Counted from the first letter of the stretch, positions 35,651 to 47,623 are shown. The stretch is 64,000 nt of DNA from Piper betle (GCA_033002965.1 JAURVB010012608.1:248001-312000); one strand, 5' to 3'. Numbers and translations: made by a program. The notes: generated by a model from the letters alone, not told the origin.

Positions 35651-38338
35651 TCAGGTGGAAGATGAAGCTTTGAGTAGCAAACCATATAGTTCGAATGGAG
35701 CTGAAAAGAATGGGCTGTGGTCAGTGTCCAACGCGAAGACCTCAGATGGTGCCCACTTGTTTATCATGGCTTCCTGTTGTGAGGGCTTCACGACATTGTC
35801 ATGAGTAGTTTTGATATAAACACGTCGAACTTTGTCAGTATGTTCTCCTGAATCAAATTTTGCAGAATGAAATACCATTGGGGCTGGTTTGATAAGCATT
35901 GAAGATAATGTTGAGTCCTACAGGATAACGCACAAAAAATGAACAATTGTAAAGCAAATTATTTTTCTGCAAATGACAACAAACTCAGACACATTCTTAG
36001 TAATGAAAGAAAACAATTAATAAATCAGTAGGAAATCAAAAGCAAAGAAAATTATAATGCTGCAGATCACACATTTCTGTGCTATAAATTATGCTTATCT
36101 TTTTTTCCAGCTCATTTGACTCGCTTTGCATTATTGCCACACTTATTGAATTACTGTCCCATTGAGCTGTTAGAGGACATAATTTTTTATATGTACTTAG
36201 GTTACGTTGATAAGCATTTATTTTTTTATCACATTAACCATGCTACAAATTATCATACTTCTCAAACATAGCAGATTTCATGACAGATCATCTCAGAGAA
36301 TACATTTCTATTCTTTTAAATGATCATGTGAATATTCCTAAATGCCAACATAAATACTAACTGCCACGAATAGAGTTTGTCTTTCACAAACAGAGGTCAT
36401 GATTTTCAATGTGACTTAAAGAAAATTGTCCAGCTCTTAGTGATCACAAACTGTATACTACTGGAAACCATGTAAATCATATACTGTTGAAAATCATAAA
36501 TGGAAAAAAGTTGGGGATCGAACAGGGAAACAACGAATGCTACAAGGAATAAAACATAAGAAACTTTTACCTCCTCTGGCGACCTGTTGTAAAGGACCTT
36601 GCGTAGAAGTTCTTTCTTAAAGATAGCACTTGTAGGAGGATTTTCACGACCCAGGCCATAATTATATACATGCACATCGCCATATTCCAAAAACTTTGGA
36701 ACTGCCTGTTACGACAAATTGGCACATGAGAAAACTTTGCACTATAACTCTCAAGTAAATGAAATCACAAAACTTTCATCCCTTAAACAATACAATTCTA
36801 AAGAAACTTCTTAAGTAAAGACTGAAACGATTTGGAAAGCAAATGCTAGATCCCCACTAGTAATCATCTATATTTATGGAAAACTTTGGGGCAACATGAA
36901 ACATAAAATCTTTCAAGTGTTCATCAGAAGGTGAAGGGAAGGTGCTAAAAATTTTAAAAAATTACACATTTTGATTTCATAATACTGGATGGTAAAAGTA
37001 AAAGTACAAAGCAATACCACAAAAAATTTTCAGCAACCTTGGATTATTCTACACGAGTAGAGCCATACAGGATTCCAAGGAAATACGATAAACTAGGTTG
37101 AGCCTACATAGTCATTGTTCTGTAACTTAAGCAGAAATGGAGAATTTGGAATGAATTCTGAGATGAGAAGGCAATGGTAGACGAAAATCGAAAAGTCAAG
37201 AGAATCGGAAGAAGAAAGTTAAGGAAGATAAAAGCTTGAAGAGTTGCATAGAAGGGCTGGAGAAGGATTTGGGAAAACGTTCAATTAACTCATCAATTGC
37301 TGAATACAAATTTGATTTCCCCTTACGTATAGAAATTCCAACTCCCATTTTCGAGTTTCTTTCCTCTTACTCTAACCACTACCAAGCCAACAAACTAACC
37401 ACAGCTAAAAATTATTTGCTTGCATACTCACCATACCAATACAACAACTACTTCCACAGCTCCACGTAGCTGATCCTACAGTAACTTCTAATCTACTATA
37501 GCAGATGGAATTCATTTTGCATACCACAGAAAAAGTTGACCTTCCTCTCAGATCTTTTTTTTAAAAAAAACAATTTTCAAATTTTCATTAACAAAGGAAG
37601 AGGGCAGGCAGCAAACAAAATAACAACTACGTCAAAACATACTCTTGGGATTAAACCTACCAAAAGGATTTAAAAAGTCACATGAATTTGCACAATACCT
37701 CTTTGATATGCCAAAAGCTACCATTCTTTTTAATTTATTTTTTATGACTACTGACCAGTATCTGGAAAATGCTCTCTTTTAACCCCAAAAGCAACCAAGA
37801 CTGTATTTTTTTATATGATCCATCAATACAGCAAAGAAGAAATACCGAAGGCATGAGGGGGGAATGGATACATACATCTTGGTAATCCTGATCAGTGATA
37901 AACCCACAACGCAACATGGTGGCGGCGACATATATGGCCACCTCGATCTTGTCCCCGAATCTATGAATCGCGTGGGTCACACTAAGCCCTCCGTACTTGA
38001 GCCCGACCAACACAACCTGTCAAAACAGCGGTCGTATACATCTCATGACCAGAGTAAAAAAGTGAAGGAGGATGAAGAAAGCGAGCTCTCTCCGTGGATA
38101 GGGATGGAACCTTATTGGGATGAGGCAAGGCTTGCATGAAGCGGGTGAGGGGCATGGTGTAGGCGTCGAAGGTGGTGATGGAGTCGGGGTTGGAGCGGTC
38201 GAGGCCGGCGCCGGCGAGGTCGAGGCAGGTGACAGTGTGACCGGCTTTCTCCAAGAGGGTGGCGAGCTTGTACCAGCACCAGGCGCCGTGGCAGGCGCCA
38301 TGAATCATCACAAAGTGATGATGTCTTTCTCCTTCCAT
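35651..38338 (-). CDS. Methylesterase (MES)-family alpha/beta hydrolase lacking the catalytic serine
   Basis: Four exons join in frame: 38111-38338, 37876-38016, 36571-36705 and 35651-35917, giving 256 residues, normal for the family. MES proteins remove methyl groups from hormone esters such as methyl-IAA, methyl jasmonate and methyl salicylate. VMIHGACHGAWCWYKL near the N-terminus is the oxyanion region. FGDKIEVAIYVAATML, DVHVYNYGLGRENPPTSAIF and KVRRVYIKTTHDNVVK follow. The triad Asp (about residue 208) and His (about residue 235, in DTDHSPFF) are present. The nucleophile elbow, normally GHSxGG, reads GLKYGG (residues 81-86), so the Ser position is Lys83. The gene is otherwise undamaged. 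The closest group I recall is the methyl-IAA esterase MES17 type, from memory of the DHSPFFS and GLGxENPPTSAIF blocks. It is probably not an active esterase and may bind ligand instead. Confidence 0.88.
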
Positions 38339-38465
38339 GAATCTAGCGCTGATCCGATCTAACGTCCTTTCGGTCGGCTCACGAGGCCTTAAAACTTAGA
38401 AATAAGTTGCAACGGCCTCTTTACTTCATCAAAAACCCTCGCCGTCCTTTGTACACCGGCTGGTA

Positions 38466-39055
38466 AACGACCGAACTATACGAACTTAATTTATGTTTAA
38501 ATTTAGTTCTGATAGGTTGAAGTTTGTTTTAATTTATGTTCAAAATTAGTTTAAATAGTTTAAAGTTTGTTTTAATTTGATTCAAGATCGAACGAGTTAT
38601 GAACTTACATGCTTAAGTTTGATTTGAATATTTTTTATATTGTCCGAGCTCGACTCGAGCTCGAATACACTTAAACTGTTTAAGTTTGAGAAGACCCAAA
38701 GTCTTCACCTTGAATACTTTTCATCTAAGCTATCTCACTACTTTTTTATTATATTGTATATAAATAAATATAATTAGTTATAATTAAACTTAGTATATAT
38801 ATATAAATATATATAATATAAATACTATATTATTATATTATTTTATTTAGTCGAGCTACGAGTCGATTTTGAATCGAGTTCGAATTATAACCGAGTCGAA
38901 TTGAGTTAAATACTGCCTTGAATAAACTTGGCTTGAAGAATTTAAGTTTAAATCAAGTTCGAGTTTGAATATTTAAATGTCAAATTTTAAATTGAGTCAA
39001 ACAAAGTTGAAGGTCAAATATTCACGAGTTGGCTTGCTAAATTAACAGCCCTAAG
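38466..39055. mobile_element. GAGCTCGA-rich dispersed repeat, copy 1
   Basis: It contains words such as CGAGCTCGACTCGAGCTCGAA and an AT-rich core with ATAATTAGTTATAATTAAA, and ends GCTAAATTAACAGCCCTAA. The same blocks in the same order occur at 54.8-55.2 and 60.2-60.9 kb. It looks like a non-autonomous DNA transposon. The left end is unclear and no target duplication was found. Confidence 0.6.
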
Positions 39056-39400
39056 AACAAGTCACCACCCTACATCACGACCAATCCATAGATCACCCAA
39101 CAATCCCCTCATCCTCCATGGCGGACGAAGAGAACTCAGAAACATATCTACTTATCATCTTGAAGAGGCTGTCCACGGAATCAAGGTCACCTAGGCTCTT
39201 CTAATCTAATCAGCCTACGCCATCTTTGGGGTCGAGGAAGGCTTCCACACAAATACCAAGGTCCAAGGCCACCGTCGGCTCTGTTAACCCAATTAATTAA
39301 TGTGGGTGGGTAAACACACCCCCTTGAAATAATTATCAGGTACTTTTTATCTTAATTTAAAAGTTAATTCACCAAAAAATACTATTTCATTAGTTTATAG

Positions 39401-40146
39401 TATGGTTGCAAAAATCGAAATCTGAATCAGAATCGGTTTTCAAGGGAGTCGAAATCGGAATTGGAATCGGAATAGGTCTAAATCGGATAAGAATTGGTCC
39501 AGTTGAATCAGCCTGAATCAGTCTTATATAAAAATTTTAACTTAGTCAAAATTAGTGGGTTATTAGTATAGAATATGTCATTCTGATATAATTTTTATAT
39601 TATATTATGTATTATATTTAATGATATTTTTTCATTTTTAGATTTTTTTTAAAATTATTTAAAGTTAGTTATTATTTTTGACTCGTGTCAGAGTCGAGTC
39701 AACTTTTAATTACGAAAATGCCACTGATATTTCATCCCCCATCTCCCCCCGATCGCTACCGCTGCCCCGCCCAGTCGCCCCCCCCCCCCCCCCCCCCAGC
39801 CTCTTGCCCCCCTCCTCGCCTGCCACCCCGCCCCACCCTGTCGCCCCCCTCCTTGCCTCCCCCCTCTCGAAGCCGCCCTCGCAGCCCTATCACCTCGTTG
39901 TCCCCCTCGCCCCCCGCTCAGTCATCTCCCTCGCGGCCCCATCCCTCGCTATCGTTGCCACCCAGCCCTGCCCTCCCTGGTCGCCCGCCGCCACCCTCGC
40001 CGCCTCCCCACAGCCGGTCGGAATCACCCAATTCCAGCTGATTCCGAAATCGGCTCAAATCGGCCAATTCGTGGACCGATTCGAGCCTAGTCAATTCAGA
40101 GGGTTTTTTAAATCAGATCGCCGCCGATCCAATTTACGCATCACTG
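39401..40146. mobile_element. hAT-like non-autonomous element (reverse orientation)
   Basis: This 746-bp element starts TATGGTTGCAAAAATCG and ends GCATCACTG, and is flanked by perfect 8-base repeats GTTTATAG (39393-39400 and 40147-40154). It is the same family as the copies at 14.5-15.9 and 28.7 kb in the opposite orientation, with a GC-rich core that includes a run of 20 C at 39778-39797. No transposase is encoded. Long open frames through the core come from composition only. Confidence 0.9.
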
Positions 40147-40154
40147 GTTTATAG

Positions 40155-41809
40155 ACAAGTCATTGACCTCTTTCTGATCGATGCGAAGATAACCCAACAC
40201 CTTCATGTTTAGAAGATGAAGACAAAGTAATTAATTAGAATTAAGTTAAACACTCGTGGATATTGAATATTAAGTATTTACTAGGTTCGAATAATGGTGT
40301 ACTTAAAATCAAAATTGAATCTTTCAATGGCTAAAATAAATTATTTTATAAGGATATACATTATATAAAAATTCGCATGTTCAATTTATTTTATATGCAC
40401 AAAATAAGAATCAATGTATTTATTTATTTTTTATTTAGCATATTAGAAGTTTGCCTCCACGGAACTATCCCATTAAATAGACTAAAAAAATAGTCTTGTG
40501 AAAAAAACCAGAGTCAACTATAAAATTAACGAGATGGTCGATATTCGCCAATCCTTATAATTAATATTATGAGCTATACATATATATATGAACGTATCAT
40601 TAATCTACATCCTTTTCAAGAAAAAAAAGCATCTCCCAGAAAAAAATACAAGATATGCCAAATTAAAGATGTGTAGAAAAAAGGTGGCAATTAGCTTCAC
40701 TAGTTTTAGAACTCGTACCAATTCCAAGAACAAAGGCATCTGGACGACCAGAACAGCCAGGGGATGGAACAGGGACCGCCCAAATAAAGCAGGTCCAGCA
40801 CAAATGCACAAGGCGCTGGATCCACCCATACGAAGAATTTGTAGAATTTGACCAATACCTCATGCCAATGTGAGAGCAATGTATTCTTGCAAACCACAAC
40901 AACCACTGTGGGGGGATCAAGAGCAAAAACGCAACCTTTCACGTCTTGCCAGGGACAAGTGTACAACGTCATAATATGAACTGCTACGATGCTCTCTGCT
41001 TCATATCACAGAAAGAAGTGTTGAGCCGAGCGCGCGTTCAAAAGTCTAAAAAGAAATCCGACATGATTCAGCTAAACACATGCTGCAGGTAAAGTTTCCT
41101 GAGTGGTGGGAGAAAGGATCTGTGAAGCAATGACACTATAATCGAACAATAACAAAATCACGGGAAAACATGGATTAATTATGCAGCGTCAGAGGCTGAT
41201 AAAGTGAAGAATAAGCCAATGAAAAGTACTCTTTCACTCAAATTGGCGTTTGTCTGCTGCTTCTGATCAGGTGCAACAGTGCATGGGGGGCCATGGTACA
41301 CGCTCAACACTCAAAGAGAAGCCAAACAAGTACGCGGGATTCTCTTGGTCGACTAACCTGCACGTTCATCCATGCATCTATTGGTAGTCTGATATGTATA
41401 GATTCCCTGGAATATGAGACTTGATAAATTTGTTTACTTTGAAAAATCACATGATTCCACTCTAGTCTTTGTGTTTTTAGATGTAGTAACTTTGAGATAT
41501 TCACGTACACGCCGTAGTATATATACAGCATGCATCTCCATATATGTATAGAGGAGATTGAAAGAAGGCCTCTGCTAGCTCAACGCTTCATATCCAAAAA
41601 TTTCAATCTCATATTAACCTTGCCTTGCATTTCTACTCTCATCTTATTATCTCTGCTATCTAAATCCTTGTGTATATGCAGCTTGTTCATCTATAATTAA
41701 GCAGTACTTACAAACAAGAGCTGCTGTGTTAATAAACGCTAGCCAATTAAGCCACAGTTACGGTTAGGACATTGATTAACTTATTTATTCCATATACATA
41801 GTATTTCTC
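40155..41809. other. Spacer and probable promoter of CEP copy 2
   Basis: No gene is supported. A TATATATA-like word near 41518 lies about 290 bases before the CEP start codon and could be its TATA box if the leader is long. Confidence 0.4.
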
Positions 41810-42085
41810 ATGAGGATTGCCAGGTTCGTAACTCTTACTTTCATGTGCCTGATATTGCTAATGTTAACCGATTCTGCTCTACCATCTGAAGGAAGAAAAA
41901 TGAAACATATGAGTTACCAAATAGTCCGACTAAAATACTCAGTCTTCCACAGATCAAGAAACTTTGACAAACAAAGTACCAGAAGATACAAATTGAACAG
42001 GATGAAAAGAGTTATGGAAGTTGATGCATTCCGGCCAACAGCTCCCGGTCACAGCCCAGGCGTTGGCCACTCTCTTCACAACTAG
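41810..42085 (+). CDS. CEP: CEP signalling peptide precursor (copy 2), canonical core
   Basis: A 91-residue precursor. The signal peptide is about residues 1-23 (FVTLTFMCLILLMLTDSA), followed by SEGRK. The middle is basic (SRNFDKQSTRRYKLNRMKR). The CEP domain AFRPTAPGHSPGVGH is at residues 73-87 and the tail is SLHN. This is the closest of the five to the classic CEP consensus, with Phe-Arg-Pro-Thr and PGHSPGVGH both kept. It should be the most readily recognised by CEP receptors, as inferred from the consensus. It is intronless, as is usual for the family. The EGR after the signal peptide and the S-x-H-N tail link it to copies 3 and 4. Confidence 0.96.
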   Translation: MRIARFVTLTFMCLILLMLTDSALPSEGRKMKHMSYQIVRLKYSVFHRSRNFDKQSTRRYKLNRMKRVMEVDAFRPTAPGHSPGVGHSLHN

Positions 42086-43613
42086 TTAGGCTTGTGGGCA
42101 TTACATGCTCATTTACCAAGCCAGATAAGTCCTTTTCAGTTTACTCTTACTGATTTATGTCACCTGTTACGTACAACATGATATGTAAATAGACATGCTC
42201 GTGTGTTTTAATGTTGTATAGCGATAATAATTTTCATGAGCCATGCATGCATATTGTAAATACTTTTCAAACTATACTTAATCATTGTTATGAGATTGAG
42301 TCAGCTGGGAATCGTCTCGGCAATAGTGTTGGGATCATGACTACACACATTAATCCTCTCGGGCTTGGGCTGATCATCACTCTGAGAGGGTTGAGTCTAT
42401 TGTTTGGCCGCAACTGGCGGCAAACCATGGACTAAAACTCAGTGTAACGGAATTAAAATGCATGAAATTTCAAAGTAATCCTACTCAATAAATTCGCAAA
42501 CAATGCATAATTAAAACCACGTATAATGATTATAAACAGAAGCTAATTAGGATCGATTTGATTCCAGCACAATGTCATATATTTATATTATATAATATAT
42601 AAAGGGCAGAAATGAATTACCATGCATGCCACATACATGCGATTCTACCTTGAACAATTAATATAATGACCAAATACTCCTATTGAAGATGAAATTAAGA
42701 CGCTTTTTTCACGCTTCTGTTAATACTAAAAGCATTTGAAGTATACTTACAAGAAGGGGCCATAGGTGCATTAAATATGTAAATGACCGATCATTTTGTT
42801 TAAGTGCCGGACATGGGTCTCTTTACCCACTTGTACTTGTGAGGTTTTTATTTTTTCTTCTGTGCACAAGATTTTTATAGATAATTTTTTCCTTTTACTT
42901 GTGGTGAGTGAGCTGCCTTACAGCTCTGATATCATGTTAAAGTGTGGAACATGAACCTCTTATCCCAAAATAACAAGTCATCTTGAAAAGGCTTGGCCTT
43001 CCACGCATATATTGATCTTTATCTATAATTCTTTTTAACGTGGGATATATATTCTAAGACATTTGAACAAATACTAAATACCGTAATACAACATCGCCAT
43101 AGCGCAAGTGGTTAATTATATTAATACTTTGTCATTTGAAAGAATAAAGCTGCTCGTGGACGCCACTTAAATAAATTAAATAATGTTTAGTTTCACACTC
43201 CTAAACCTGAGGAAGTAACGATTGCCTAGTGAAAAGAAAAGATTGAATGGAGCTCTTTTGTGGGACTTTTAAGCTTATTATATACAACTAATTCTAATCA
43301 TACGTCTTAGACTAATTTTGAAGCTGGTTGGTGCCCAGAGATGCATGTGTGAATGGCTGGTCCAAACCTTGAACAATGGCTGCTGGGATTCCATTATGAC
43401 TTACATACATTATTAAAGTCACTACTCTATGTTGCCATTCATATAGTACAGTACTCGAAAGGCGAAGGGTGTTAAATTGGTCAAGCAATGAATACAAAAT
43501 ATGTTACCCGACAAAGCTTGCCTAATGGGGTTTACAGCTAGCTCTGTATAGTAAAGCACCTAACATGGAGATTCAACCATGAAGACTAAAGAATTTATAA
43601 GCTTAAAGAACGT

Positions 43614-43665
<52 letters not shown>

Positions 43666-44241
43666 TATATATATATATATATATATATAGATATATATGA
43701 GACTGCTTCTGGCCACGGTCATAAGTAAAACCAATTGCAATTCCCTTTGAGATCAGTTGAAGGCTAGCAAATCAATGGTTCAGAAGACAATTGCATATAT
43801 ATATATATATATATATATAGCTGTTCTAGTACTATATCAGGTTATAAAGATTGAATATTCTTAATTGGCAAGTGTGAAGAAGAAAGAGTACTACATTGAG
43901 AACCTTAAAAAAATAATGGAGAATGGATGAAGACTAATAGCTGATGACCACTATTTCATAAAGCCATCGTTTTTCCGTCTTGGGCGCTTCACTACCAGTG
44001 GTTGGAGATGAATTATAAGAAAAAAATGATTAAACTGGACAAAGGGTACACATAATGAGGAACTATGAGGGTTGAAAGTGTTTAACATCCTTGGACAAGC
44101 TTTGACCCATTACAGAATTTGGAAAAGCTGTTTGGTAGCATTCACCACTCACCGTTCAATTCGTGCAATTTTTTGGTGCTGCTAATCTCAAGTTCAAATG
44201 GTTGTGCTAGTGGTGGTGACTTCTTCCCAACATCGGGTTGC
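42086..44241. other. Spacer between CEP copies 2 and 3, with TA microsatellites
   Basis: No gene is supported. Long TA runs lie at 43617-43698 and 43795-43819. The last few hundred bases should contain the promoter of CEP copy 3. Confidence 0.5.
43617..43698. repeat. TA microsatellite
   Basis: About 82 bases of alternating T and A with two G interruptions. It is likely to vary in length between individuals. Confidence 0.95.
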
Positions 44242-44248
44242 TATAAAT
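44242..44248 (+). promoter_or_regulatory. TATA box of CEP copy 3
   Basis: TATAAAT followed by ACCC lies 92 bases before the start codon at 44334, in a locally less AT-rich context, so it stands out as a plausible core promoter. Confidence 0.65.
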
Positions 44249-44333
44249 ACCCACGCCGTAGGAGATAGCTGAGTCATTCCCTCGTTCACATACAAATCTC
44301 TTGAGCTGCTAGCTAGCTACAATTTTTGCCGTT

Positions 44334-44585
44334 ATGGTGACTGCAAAACCCTTTGTATCTTTGATCTTCATTGTGGCTCTTATCGTTTCGTATGGGCTGC
44401 TCCTTTCCGAAGGGAGGTACCTGCTGGCGCAGGTGAAAGAAGATCAAAAGGGCTGTGTGAGTGCCGAGATTCAGACGTCCAGAAATGGTAGTCTTGGCAG
44501 CTCTAGTGCAATGCTCGGTGTTGAAGATTCTGAATCGACCACTCCGGGTAACAGCCCAGGCGTAGGCCACTCGAACCATAACTAA
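44334..44585 (+). CDS. CEP: CEP signalling peptide precursor (copy 3), PGN variant
   Basis: An 83-residue precursor. The signal peptide is about residues 1-24 (PFVSLIFIVALIVSYGLLL), followed by SEGRY. The short variable middle contains a single Cys. The CEP domain DSESTTPGNSPGVGH is at residues 65-79 and the tail is SNHN. The histidine of PGHSPG is replaced by asparagine and the FRPT part is absent (SEST), so the mature peptide differs from the consensus at several positions while keeping both Pro-Gly steps and the final VGH. The gene is intronless with a good TATA box. The EGR motif and S-x-H-N tail match copies 2 and 4. Confidence 0.92.
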   Translation: MVTAKPFVSLIFIVALIVSYGLLLSEGRYLLAQVKEDQKGCVSAEIQTSRNGSLGSSSAMLGVEDSESTTPGNSPGVGHSNHN

Positions 44586-45526
44586 GACTACCATTTAATC
44601 GCAAAAAAGAGATATTTGTTGATATATATGATATGAAGTATATATTATTACATGGTGTGCCTACAAGTATCGTAAATGAAATCAATTGCTTATTATGTAA
44701 ACATGCACGTTTGTATTGATATTGCTGTAATCCTATGTTCATGTTAAATAAATAAATACGTTATGGTTCAACTGTTCTCCTTCATGCTAGTCCATCATGC
44801 GTTCTTCATATTTGTAATGCAGCACATACGTGAGGAGCAGACAAAGAAGCTCGAGAACATGTATATGCTTAGCATTGCTTGATGCATGTATCAATATTTG
44901 TATCTGAAGCACCAAGGATCAAAATCTATGATATATATATGTTGCATATGTACGTGGTCATTCTGCAGCTTCGCAAGCACCGCACTAAATTTTAATCCTA
45001 TGCACTTCCATTTCCCTAGTATTATGGAAGCTTATCCACGATTTACATAATTTTTAGTTATCAAATGACTACAGTTCAAGAATGTTACCAATGACATAGG
45101 TAATCTTAGAAAAATAGATTGTGCAGATTAGAATCCTTGAATTTTCCTCTTTCATTCTTTCCTCTCACTAGCCAGCAATATCCAGTTCTAATCTCCTTCT
45201 AGCTACAATGAAGGTGCTTAATTAAGTCGTAAAAAAATATTGCTGTACTAATGTACACTAGAGATTAAAAAAAGATTTGATATGTAAAGCTAAGTAAACA
45301 GGATGTTCTTTGTGACGTGCGTATAACAAATCTATATGAACAAATATGATGCAGTTGACAGAAACACTGTACATATATAAACTCTAAAAAGAATTCATTA
45401 AAAAAGGAAAATTATATATTCCTTTCGGACATATAAACATTAATTTCAAGCTAAAAGATCTTGCACTAGGCGCAAATAGCACATAAAATTTTCTTGCAAA
45501 GATCTCGTCTATCTTCTTTTTCAGTT

Positions 45527-45680
45527 AATTAACTAGAAAAAGCTTCCCACCATCCATCGTCTTGGGGATGCCTTCGAGAGCCAAAGGCAAATATGGGTCC
45601 TCTGCAAGCTGCTTGTCGTCCATGCACTTGACTTTTCGCTTTCTCTTCACAACACTTCCTTTAATATATATGGGTTGGCT
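45527..45680 (-). other. Possible coding fragment, family unknown
   Basis: On the minus strand the frame reads KRKRKVKCMDDKQLAEDPYL, then PLALEGIPKTMDGGKLF and a stop. Its amino-acid make-up is less AT-driven than its surroundings and resembles a last exon. I do not recognise it, and no upstream exon was found. It could be a remnant of a captured or decayed gene, or chance. Confidence 0.2.
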
Positions 45681-47168
45681 CTAAACATCCGCCATGAGAC
45701 GTTAATTGGTGAACGCAGTCACCGCCCGATAAATTGTTCATTGATTTGTAGAGATCATGTAATAAACTCGGTTTAATATATCGTTAATCTTCATTATAAA
45801 GCCATGACAAATATTAAGAGGACTTTATTTTTTTTAAAAAATTAATAGGGTGTATATAATGGAATGAGAGATGTTCAGGAAACGTACAATCATAGTTTTT
45901 AACCAGCGAGTTAATTTGGCTACCTATTAATTGCTTCACAACGTCGCACTCCTTCCAAGTAATGCATGCATGTATGCGTTAAGTGCTTCATAATCTTATG
46001 CAAGTGAAAGTAATGATATATATGAAACTTCCTCGAAATAATTAAAAATTAATCAACTTATCGAAGCTAGTTTAGTTTTGGTTAATGCTGTAAAAGGTTT
46101 CTTTCTGCTGGCATCGTGCGTAAATGTTTGGAGGGTTCTGATATTGTCAAATGTTATTTACTTTTCTCTGTTAAGTTATATAAAGTTTCATCTATCATCA
46201 ATATATTTATAAACCACACTAACAATCATTTCCAAGGAATCTACAGGCGGTCAAATTGGAACTATGAATCTTGCGTGGTTCTCTATTTAGCTTCAAGCTT
46301 GCTGGCCCACGCAGGCCTACAAAGCAGCTCTATCAATTATACGTTAGTACTTAAACTATCTAGTGGAAAGGGAAGAAGGCATCCCATTTTGCTACTTGGG
46401 CACACAGAACTGTAACTTAAGACAGTTGGATGGTTGCCATACCTAAATTAAAGTGTTCGATATAAAGGAAGTTTCTGCCCATATTGTACGTACTCTACAA
46501 GCCTTGCCCTCCTTAAACAAAAGATTGAAGCTGCGAACATGACCTCCTCTTACTCCAAAGGTCGGGGAGCAGCTATTCATCTCATCATGTGGCCAAGAGA
46601 TCATATACATGTTAACCGGCTGCGGTTGTGCCAGTAGTACAGCTTGTGTACATATATAATGGTTGATTTAATTAATAAAATTTAGTTCTTGCGGCTTACA
46701 TGTAATGAACAGTACTTCTACCTCTCCCTTTATCACTCCCATCGATGCTGCTCACCACCGTCCCATTTACTGACCCAGCCTTGGGTGCACCAAATTACTT
46801 TAAGCCTTGCTACTTGCCTTTTGTTCAATGGTGTGATAAAGAACATGTTGCCACTAAAACATGATTGGACGAGACCTAATTTTTTATAAAACATGAGCTT
46901 TAAAAACCAAAGCATTGAGCAGAAAGTCCAAAAGAAAAGACGTAAAAATTAGAAAGAAACGTGAAAAGAGGTTGTGCTTGAACAGTAGACCACTTGGTAC
47001 TCAAGTCTGCAAAGCTGTCGGTTGTGCTTGAAGCTTGTCCTGACCAGCTAATCTCTATGTACGAATCTTTGTTATTTTTTTGCCGTGAGGAATCTTTGTA
47101 ATTTAGAATCTCCCCAAGGGTGGGGACTATAACAGCTTGTTATCTGGTGCATGCTCCTCGGTTTTTGC

Positions 47169-47178
47169 CTATATATAC
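47169..47178 (+). promoter_or_regulatory. Possible TATA box of CEP copy 4
   Basis: CTATATATAC lies about 150 bases before the ATG at 47327. It also lies downstream of an in-frame ATG at 47120, which argues that the earlier ATG is not the start codon. Confidence 0.5.
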
Positions 47179-47326
47179 GATGAGATATATGAAGGCAACA
47201 ATCCATTTACATAGCTCCAACGCGCCCATAGTTTGCCCTCTTTCCTGTGGCCTACTTACTGCTTTCGATTGTCAGCGTTTTTCATTTTTAGCTTCAAGCG
47301 ACATTATTTCTTTTGTAACACTGGAC

Positions 47327-47623
47327 ATGAGGAAGAACAGTTTCATCATCATTGTTTGTGTTTCGTTCTTGATCATTAATGTTTATCTCACCAACGTGTG
47401 TGAAGGGCGTCATCTCAACTTGGAAATTAGAGAAAAGAGGTGCAGGAAGGTGCATGGTGAGACTAATGAGGTAGCAGTATCAATGCATGCAGCCGCCGGA
47501 CACGACGACGTTGGGCCAATTAAGAGAAGAGGCCTTCTTAGTCCAGATATGGACATTGGAGTGGATAATGCTCCTACTACTCCAGGTCACAGTCCTGGTG
47601 TAGGACACTCCATTCATAACTGA
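47327..47623 (+). CDS. CEP: CEP signalling peptide precursor (copy 4)
   Basis: A 98-residue precursor from ATG 47327. The frame is open further upstream (to 47120), but the hydrophobic signal peptide starts at this ATG (SFIIIVCVSFLIINVYLTNV), and a TATA-like box lies between the two ATGs. CEGRH follows the signal peptide. The CEP domain DNAPTTPGHSPGVGH is at residues 80-94 and the tail is SIHN. The PGHSPGVGH core is intact and FRPT is replaced by NAPT. It shares the EGR and S-x-H-N signatures with copies 2 and 3. Confidence 0.94.
   Translation: MRKNSFIIIVCVSFLIINVYLTNVCEGRHLNLEIREKRCRKVHGETNEVAVSMHAAAGHDDVGPIKRRGLLSPDMDIGVDNAPTTPGHSPGVGHSIHN

Larger units (their letters stand above)
44586..47326. 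other. Spacer between CEP copies 3 and 4
   Basis: No complete gene is supported. A short stretch at 45527-45680 on the minus strand has a coding-like look and is listed separately. The rest is AT-rich. Confidence 0.45.

Noticed and set aside
39678..40154. 158-codon proline-rich open frame
   Set aside because: It runs through the C-rich core of a hAT-like element and over a 20-base C run. It has no start context or homology.
43095..43125. GCGCAAGTGGTTAATTA-like phrase resembling part of a tRNA
   Set aside because: No acceptor stem, anticodon arm or T-loop can be placed around it.
47120..47326. Longer N-terminus for CEP copy 4
   Set aside because: It would put 69 residues before the signal peptide, and a TATA-like box lies after that ATG.
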